The position numbers and the translations under genes are program-made. DNA of 64,000 bases, from contig BSDZ01000094.1 in assembly GCA_030268105.1 (NCBI GenBank), positions 3,568,501-3,632,500 on the forward strand, given 5' to 3'. This document shows positions 57,601-64,000 of the stretch, one piece after another. The DNA is from Volvox africanus (lineage: Eukaryota; Chlorophyta; Chlorophyceae; Chlamydomonadales; Volvocaceae). The notes beneath the pieces were generated by a model. That model was not told the origin of the DNA and searched no databases. It saw only the letters and a list, made by a program, of their open reading frames with translations. The number at the start of each line of letters is the position of its first letter. The stretch's first letter is position 1.

Positions 57601-59844
57601 TTGACTATCCTATGTGGATTTTTGAACGGGAAGAGGCCCTGCGTCTCGCTATTAAAACCAGTGCGGTTGAAACTAAGCACAGACCTCCGGAATGAACTTC
57701 AAGGCTGGGGGCTCCATAAACCTGAATGAATGCCCAAACCCCATGCGTCAGTTTATCGTTACCAGGACCTTAATATGATAGGGATAGTGACTGTTATTGC
57801 GCTATTCATGCGCTCGTAAGGCCCAAAGGATCCTGGAGGCTCAAAGGACCGCGAGAACTCGAGAAAAAAAAATAGTAAGAATAGGAAATATAAGGACCAA
57901 AATTCTATTCATAAGGAAATTTGTGTATAAAAACAACCCTTCAATTAACGGTGTCAACTCTGCTTCCCCTGAGCTTGCGTATATCGGGTAACGCCTTGGC
58001 CAGCAGGCGCTGGCAAGTCGCACTCATGATAGCAAGCATAATGCCTTCGGACATATGTCTCACATTTCTTGGGGTGAAGATGTGCCGGCATCAAGAATGG
58101 ATGGGTGAATCGTGCTACCTGAAGGGGTCCATCCCCTTCAAGCACCACACAAGTCTGATGCGCTTCAGAACTGTGTTGTTGGGCTATCGAACTGAACCTT
58201 CCAAATGGTAGCAGATGATCGGAACGTAAATGAATTGTCTATGGCTCTAATGAAAGCTCTGATGAATATCATGAGTTCATGGAATGCCTGGCGTACCACA
58301 GCATAGATCTTGTACTGAACCTAACGGATTGCGCATATACACACCAGCAAAGAATGCTCGCTTAGGAATAAAGACATGTGTAATTTGGTTTGATTACTTA
58401 CATGCCGTGAATTTGAGCATGTCGAAGCCCCGCCATCCGTATTAAAGGGCGGGCAGATATCGCCACAAAGTCCCTGGCGGATAACATTGTATTTTGCAGC
58501 GGATTACGGGGGAAAATGTTGCAAATAACGCAACCAGATTATACATAATTGTCTCAAGCGCAATCGCGGCTGCTGTCGATGTGTCGGAGGTATATGTAAT
58601 GGACTGATACCGTCAGTTCTCACTTGGATACCCCCAAACCATGGCCAAGAGGGCTAATAACGTGTATATTGCGAAGCACTTCAAGATTTTCAAACTGCTC
58701 GTTATACATGTCTTATCTAATCTGACTCCCATGTCATTGAACGTCTGTACTACACAACCCTTGATTTCAACAGAATGTATCGGCATGTACCAGGTTTTAT
58801 GGAGAGGCTGTCCAGGCGTTATCAACTTGTCAAATCGTAACCATCACGACTTTGCGCGGCATCGATGCAAATTAAAAGAGCCTTTAGTTACACTGGATGG
58901 CTGGTATAGTCCTTAATGCTCGGGTGCGCATGCGTCTTAATATCGCTAGGTTTGGACAGTACCTGCGGATGTGCACACGAACCCTCTGGACATACACCCG
59001 GTGTGGGGGAAAAACACGATGAGACCTCTCAATCCAATACCCCGAGCCAGCACTGCTCGGCGCTGCTTAAGATGCGCCATCTTGCTGGGTATCGCCTTAC
59101 CTTGTTTGCACCAATCAATCCCGAATCCATCAATCGATTCGGGACCGACCGGGTTATAATTGAGAAGGCTCAAGAACCTCCATTCCAAAAGCATTGGCAA
59201 AAGTTTGTTGGACGTTTCCTACACATGGCCGATATGCACCTGGTGACACCGGTATGCTCTGGACCGCATCATGTCGAGTCTCCGGTTCTCCGGTGACTTG
59301 TTGCTTTGCACGGTCCTTAGTGCCTCCCTTGCATGTCACTCAAAACCTCTATGCAATATACAAATCGTACCAAGACCACCAAGCGAGGAAAGCTATAAAA
59401 CAGAACCCACCTTTGGAAGTGTGTGTGCACGATCCTGTGCCTCAGCCGTCGCCGCCCGAACGACTGCGTGCAACGTCATGCCCTTGACCTGGGCCTCCAC
59501 AGCTCTCCACGCTTATGGGGGGTCTCGTTCAGAAGTTAAAAACGTGGAAAGCTCCTGGTTAGTATTACCCCGACTTCTTACCCTGATGCCAGTCTCCGCC
59601 TCCTCCTTCCCACACTCGACATCCTGGCTTGTATCATGATATTCACGCGTCCCGTTCACTACCCGGTGACTATACCGTGCGGGGTGGCACTGGTGGCTTG
59701 AGACACCAGGCAGTCACATGTCGGCACTATCACCACCGCGACCGCCCATATCTCCACGCCTTTTCACCCAACTGATGGACGGTCCCTAAGAGAGGGTATT
59801 ATGGCTCTGCATGGCTCCACGCAGATGTGAGTGGACTGCAGACA
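54676..59844. other. Five-kilobase spacer, no supported gene
   Basis: AT-richer, stop-dense DNA. The longest frame (55467-56069 minus, 200 codons) has no recognisable domain and is partly proline/leucine low-complexity. The minus-strand frames at 56366-56705 overlap each other and match nothing I know. A second GTCAAC cluster lies at 57405-57470, an 8-bp-arm inverted repeat at 58120-58140, and an A-rich tract at 57864-57935. Degraded transposon sequence is plausible but not demonstrated. Confidence 0.4.
57405..57470. repeat. Second GTCAA-motif cluster
   Basis: Four GTCAA occurrences within 66 bases (GGTCAACG, AGTCAACG, GGTCAATG, GGTCAAAC), here all in one orientation, resembling the cluster at 4321-4388. 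Confidence 0.3.
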
Positions 59845-60438
59845 CTAACAAGGTGCCCTCGGCCTTCGAAGACATACCCACCAACCACACCCACTTACAT
59901 CCACTCTCCTTCGTTCCCTTTCCCATTTGGCAATTGGCTGAATGCACAGGAACGAAATAGAACAGACAGATAGCCCCAAGTGCCCCCGCCCTTTTTCTCG
60001 CCCCGAAGAGATACGATTACTCGCTCGGGACACTCGGGCAAGTGCGGTGACCCTCTCACGTCTCAACTCCTCCTCTGTGTAGTCCTCCTTGTCATCCTCC
60101 CCTCCTGACAACACCAGCCCGTAACCTCCCATCCCTCGAACAAGAAACCCGACTTGTGCTCCCGGAACTCCAAACCCGGTCTCAGCCTCGCCACGTAAGG
60201 CCACTGCCTTGCGCACGCGTCTATACCACGCTATGCCTCCGAGGAGGATGTCCCCAGCATATTTAGCCTGACCAGTCACAAGTTGGGCGATGGGCCAGGC
60301 CCTGACTTCTTGACTGACCTGGTCCAGGAGCCCCTCAGCCGCAATAATAGGCTCCAGTCGCGTAGCTTTACGGCCCATAACAGTCCACTCTATGAGGGCC
60401 ATCAGCTGCATATCCGTCTCGTCCGGAGACCTCGTAAG
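59845..60438 (-). other. Open region downstream of HDAC: long 3' UTR or extra exon
   Basis: A minus-strand frame from a GTGTGTGTAG acceptor-like site (60438) reads DETDMQLMALIEWTVMGRKA and later DILLGGIAWYRRV, with an ATG at 60411 and a strong GACCAG|GTCAGT donor near 60320. It looks coding in its first 150 codons. However, a minus-strand TGTAA (59895-59899) lies about 670 bases after the HDAC stop, a typical 3' UTR length for this lineage, so the whole stretch may be HDAC 3' UTR. It could also be an alternative terminal exon spliced from the GTACAG|GTCCCA site within the last HDAC exon (phase 0), or a separate small gene. I cannot decide. Confidence 0.3.
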
Positions 60439-60469
60439 CTACACACACACGTATAAGCACGCGTGCACA

Positions 60470-60470
60470 C

Positions 60471-60501
<31 letters not shown>

Positions 60502-60505
60502 TACA
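60470..60505. repeat. (ACATAC)n microsatellite
   Basis: About six copies of ACATAC between the HDAC stop and the 59845-60438 open region. Confidence 0.95.
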
Positions 60506-60565
60506 AACACATAAGAGTCATAGACTTCAACTGCTGCCGCCGCCGCCGCCGCTCTGGCAACGTTT

Positions 60566-63545
60566 CTACTGCCCAGCGGCGGCAGTGGGAGCCGGTGCCG
60601 CTGCAACCGCCGGAGCGGCGCCCGGTGTCGCGACCTTGGGCTTATATGGCCGTATTACCGGAATGCCTGGGACCTGTACGGGGACGAACGCCGCAGCTGT
60701 AGTTCCGTGAGTGGCCCCGCCCGCCGCTGCAGCCTCCCCGCCGCCAGTAGCTGCCTTAATAACCGCGGCCCCTGCGGCGCTGACACCTCCGCCCTTACCA
60801 CCTCCCGCAGGCCCAGCCGGTGCGTTCTTACCACCAGGAGCCGCGGCCCCTGAGCGGCTTCCGCTGCCTCCAGCTGCCGCTCCCGACTTGCGGCCCCTGA
60901 CGACGGGTGGCGGCGGCATCTTGGCGGCCCACGGCGCCCCTCCCACAACACGGTCTTTTTGGTCCTACAAAACAAACGGATGTACAACTGCAATCATGTC
61001 TTGTCAAGACAGCCTCAAAACCTATGCAATGTAACCTCATGTGCGATATGTCCCTCTTTCCGTGGATAGATGATATGGACCGCCGCCGGTCAGCCGGTCA
61101 GCCCCCTCCGCCCCGGTCGGCCACACTCCCTTACCCCCACCCCCTTACAGCTCCAGTCCGCACCTGAATGTACTCCTCCGCGTCCGGATACCCAGTCGGG
61201 GCAGTGAGGTGCTTCAGTGGATCTGCCACTCCGGGCCCGCTTGCCACAGCAGACTTGCGCGACTTGGACTTCGAGCTGCCGGTGGCGGCGCCAGTAGCAC
61301 CGTCCTTGCCGGTGTCACCGTCCTTGGCGGTGGCTTGCCCATCAGCAGCGGCGCCATCGTCTCCAGCGGTGGCCGCGTCTCCGGAGGCTGGGATGCCATC
61401 TCGGATGTTAATGCGCTGCATGTTTGATGTCAGATAAGCTGCGGAGAAAGCGTTTGTAGCAGCAGGAGGGAGGGGGAATACGTTCTAAGATAATAAGGCG
61501 CAATAAAGGCAGTTAAGGCAGCGCTGAATTGCCGGGCGGAAGAGGGGCCTCTGGCGTGGAAGGGCGGGAGGAGTGGAAGTCGGTAAAATGGCTAGCCGTG
61601 CAGCGTACGAGTCCCAGACGGTGTGCGTGCGTGTATGTATGTATGAATGTGTATCGGGACGAGGTCCCCACGACACCGCGCATTGGCGATAACGAAGGGT
61701 TTCGATGGTTACGAACACGCACAAGCTTAGGAAACCCAACACCGGTGCTCTTCGTTGCGAAGCCAGGGTCCATCTGGCTGCGGGTCAACAGTCACCGGAG
61801 CCGCTATCGGGGTGCAGACGGTTTCGGAGCCGACGTGAAGGGATTCCCACCTGCCAATCTCGACAGGCTGTAGTCGGAGTCCATTTGCTTGTCTGCGCGA
61901 CAGGATGAGAAAAGTCAGTTGGGATTGACTAGGCGTGCGGCAGTGGTGTGTCGGTGTTTGTGGTAGTGGTAGTGGCGGCAGTAATGGTCCTGGTAGTAGT
62001 AAGGGAGAGTGAAGAGGAGACAGCAAGGAGGTGGGAGCAGAAGGGCAGAACAGCACTACTGGGAGGATGTGACACGAAACACATAGACACCCCCCCAGCC
62101 GGTAAATGGCGCGAGCCCGGCCTGGGAGGAAACACCTTCCTCCTAAATGCTAGTCCGTTCACCAGCCCTCGCGAAACGTCCTTGCAACTTCCGCCCTGGA
62201 GCCTACACCCGGCTTGAGGCCCCCAATCGCGTAACCCTTCCAACCCTACCACGTCAACTCTTCCTCGTGATTCCATTCCCCTTCTCTCCCCTTTCCTCAG
62301 GGTTCTCGTGTCCAGGTCGTTAGCCGCCCTGGCCCCCTTCTTCCTCGCCTACCTCCCTTGCTTTCCCTTTCCTCCCTTCCTCTGCGCAACTCCGCAAAGG
62401 CGGGAGTTCCCACCGCCCCCCAGAACCTCCCCACTCACGCATATGCGGCAACATGATGGTGTCCAGGCACATGTGGTAGTTGCAGGTCGGTGGCCGCGAA
62501 AGCCCCGGCTCCCTGTTCACGGAGAAAACCATAGCAACATGGCACATTTCACCGAATGCGAAACATTGTTTGGGAGTCACTCAAGAAGCGGTGCACGTCG
62601 TGCCGCTTTCCAAGGTCGTTGTCAAAAGAGATCCGGACAGACGCAAGACATAGTGACGCAAGTCCCCAGCTCGGTGGCGTTGCGGCTTTTGGCGGGACGT
62701 TAATTGGGATCTCTTCTTAGAGGGCGCCGCCACATGCCTTCTCCAAAACCCTCCCTCCCTCTTTCTTCCGACTACTTCGAACAGTCCGTGATCTGCCCCG
62801 TTCCCTCCCTGTCCGGCTCCCCCTCATCTCAAGCCCCCACTGCACACACACATACACACAAAAACACACGTACTTGAAGTACGAGGGACCGAGGTCGGAC
62901 AGGTCCTCCGCCTTGGCCACTGCCGGGGGCATTACCTCCCCCAACTGCCGGCCCAACAGCACTGCAGTCTCCAGAGCCCAGCACCTGAGGTTCAGACACG
63001 AGGGGGTGGCAGTGGTGGTGGGGGTGGTGGGGTGGGGTGGGGGTCGAGCGGAACCGGGATTTGACATAAGGCCTGGACGGCGGTCTCGAGGTCGCGGAGG
63101 GGAGTATTCACGCGCCGGCGGCGGCGGCGGGGGAAGTAGTGGGCTTTAAATTGGGGGCCGCGGAAGAGGACGGGCCAGGAGGGAATACGAAAATACGGGC
63201 GCTGTATTTCGGAACGCCCGAGAAGCGGACAAGGCGGGGCTGAGGTTGAGGTTGCAAGAGAGAGGTTCGGGGTAGAGAGGTAGAGGTTGAGGTGGTAAAA
63301 GTAAGAACGAGGAAAGTACGCAGTCATGCTCGGGAAAGATGACCTCAGCAGCTGAGCCAGTCACCGCCATGTCCGCACCCCCCCCATGTCCGCACCTAGC
63401 GACCAACGGGGGGGTATAGCCACCGCCCCCCGTCACGAGCAGCGGAACCCGCCATTGGGAGCCGCCACGAGCCGGGTTGGCAGGCGGAGGTGGACCTCCC
63501 TCGACGCCCCCGGTGCGGCACAAGTCCCTAACCAGCTCCACGCAC
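60566..63545 (-). CDS. Histone deacetylase, class I (RPD3)-like, 3' half; continues beyond the right edge
   Basis: Six exons in phase: 63545..63396, 62984..62874, 62512..62439, 61892..61851, 61438..61164, 60964..60566 (TAG stop). Zn-dependent deacetylases remove acetyl groups from histone lysines. Visible landmarks: CVELVRDLCRTGG, PLLVTGGGGYTPPLVARCW containing the catalytic-loop Tyr of GGGGY, then ALETAVLLGRQLGEVMP and GPSYFK. These correspond to the family C-terminal catalytic segment. The His-His/Asp metal-site region must lie upstream, outside the window. After the fold ends (LAAYLTSNMQRINIRDG) there is an unusual tail of about 220 residues: Ala/Gly/Asp-rich, a KSKSRKS basic patch, PTGYPDAEEYIQ, then Ala/Gly/Pro-rich to the stop. 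The first exon starts with an acceptor in phase 2, so earlier exons exist beyond it. Confidence 0.88.
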
Positions 63546-64000
63546 CTGCGCCGGTTGTCGCGGGCGGCGGGAGGGCGCATGTCGTGTGTTTGTGTGGGGC
63601 CGGGGAGCGGAGTCGGTGAGATGATGACTGGAGGAGAGAACCCTGGTGGTACTGCTGCTGTTGAGAAACCCAAAGTTACTATCGATGCCCGTAACCACCG
63701 TAACCAAAACCATACGTCCCATCACCATCATCGTGGTAAAAGGAGGGAAAGAGAAAAAGACCGCAACTGAAGGCCCCAGAGCTGTAATGTAACACAAACC
63801 AAATTTTATGCCAAAGTTCAAAAAGGGGAGGAGATAGGGGATAGGTAAAGAGTGATATATACTCCCCCAAACACACATACGCGTGCTCCCCTACGCACAC
63901 CCCTTCTCCGCCCTCATGCCAAGGTGGTGATGCTCTCGCTGGTGCACATCGCGCACCCTTCAATTACATCTCATCAGATACCCCACCCCGCCACCCATCT
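63546..64000. other. Probable HDAC intron
   Basis: Sequence upstream of the first visible HDAC exon. Ends in a CGGCGCAG acceptor. No HDAC motif in a consistent frame was found here, so the preceding exon is expected past position 64000. Confidence 0.5.

Noticed and set aside
58120..58140. Hairpin with arms TGAAGGGG/CCCCTTCA, possible terminator
   Set aside because: Factor-independent hairpin terminators are bacterial; in this nuclear genome it is just a small inverted repeat with no adjacent gene.
63700..63760. Minus-strand HDDGDGT resemblance to the HDAC HHGNGT metal-site motif
   Set aside because: The family has roughly 120 residues between that motif and GGGGY, but here the two are only about 100 bases apart, followed by GYGG repeats and a stop. 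Coincidence.
1..64000. CRISPR arrays, operons, prophage or bacterial insertion sequences
   Set aside because: The window is intron-rich eukaryotic nuclear DNA. No regularly spaced repeats, Shine-Dalgarno-linked gene strings or transposase frames are present.

Overview
The window looks like nuclear DNA of a volvocine (chlamydomonadalean) green alga. The protein-coding exons are GC-rich and split by many short GT-AG introns, while the spacers are AT-richer. Several transcripts end near TGTAA, the usual polyadenylation signal of this group. The gene set is also typical: a proline-rich fasciclin-domain extracellular-matrix protein, plastid tocopherol synthesis, and very long low-complexity coiled-coil proteins. 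Almost no gene is a single ATG-to-stop ORF, so I built the models by reading exons and checking that the phase matches at every splice junction.

Layout. 1-2448 (-): 5' part of a large unrecognised gene running off the left edge. 4731-12385 (+): secreted protein with six FAS1 domains joined by polyproline linkers. 15245-19633 (-): gamma-tocopherol methyltransferase (VTE4), divergent from 20009-20961 (+), a protein with two SpoVS/Alba-type domains. 22943-27715 (-): plastid-type NAD(P)-binding atypical SDR whose frame is broken and whose fourth intron holds an oppositely oriented sulfotransferase-like ORF (23730-24449, +). 28114-30718 (+): nucleotide-sugar/triose-phosphate-type transporter. 32200-34985 (+): tail-anchored heme oxygenase-like protein lacking the distal Asp. 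35810-37943 (-): unknown four-helix membrane protein. 40155-41554 (-): Mpv17/PMP22 family protein, divergent from 41935-54393 (+), a 2770-residue coiled-coil and disordered protein. 60566-63545 (-): 3' half of a class I-like histone deacetylase with an Ala/Gly-rich tail, continuing past the right edge.

The genes do not form one pathway and no operon logic applies. Three head-to-head pairs (VTE4/SpoVS, SDR/transporter, Mpv17/coiled-coil) are each separated by only about 375-400 bp and probably share promoters. The points most worth a second look are the SpoVS-domain protein with an RNA-export-like N-terminus, the heme oxygenase without its catalytic Asp, and the broken SDR gene with its nested ORF. 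The spacers at 2.4-4.7, 12.4-15.2, 21.0-22.9, 30.7-32.2, 37.9-40.2 and 54.7-59.8 kb hold no gene I can support with confidence.
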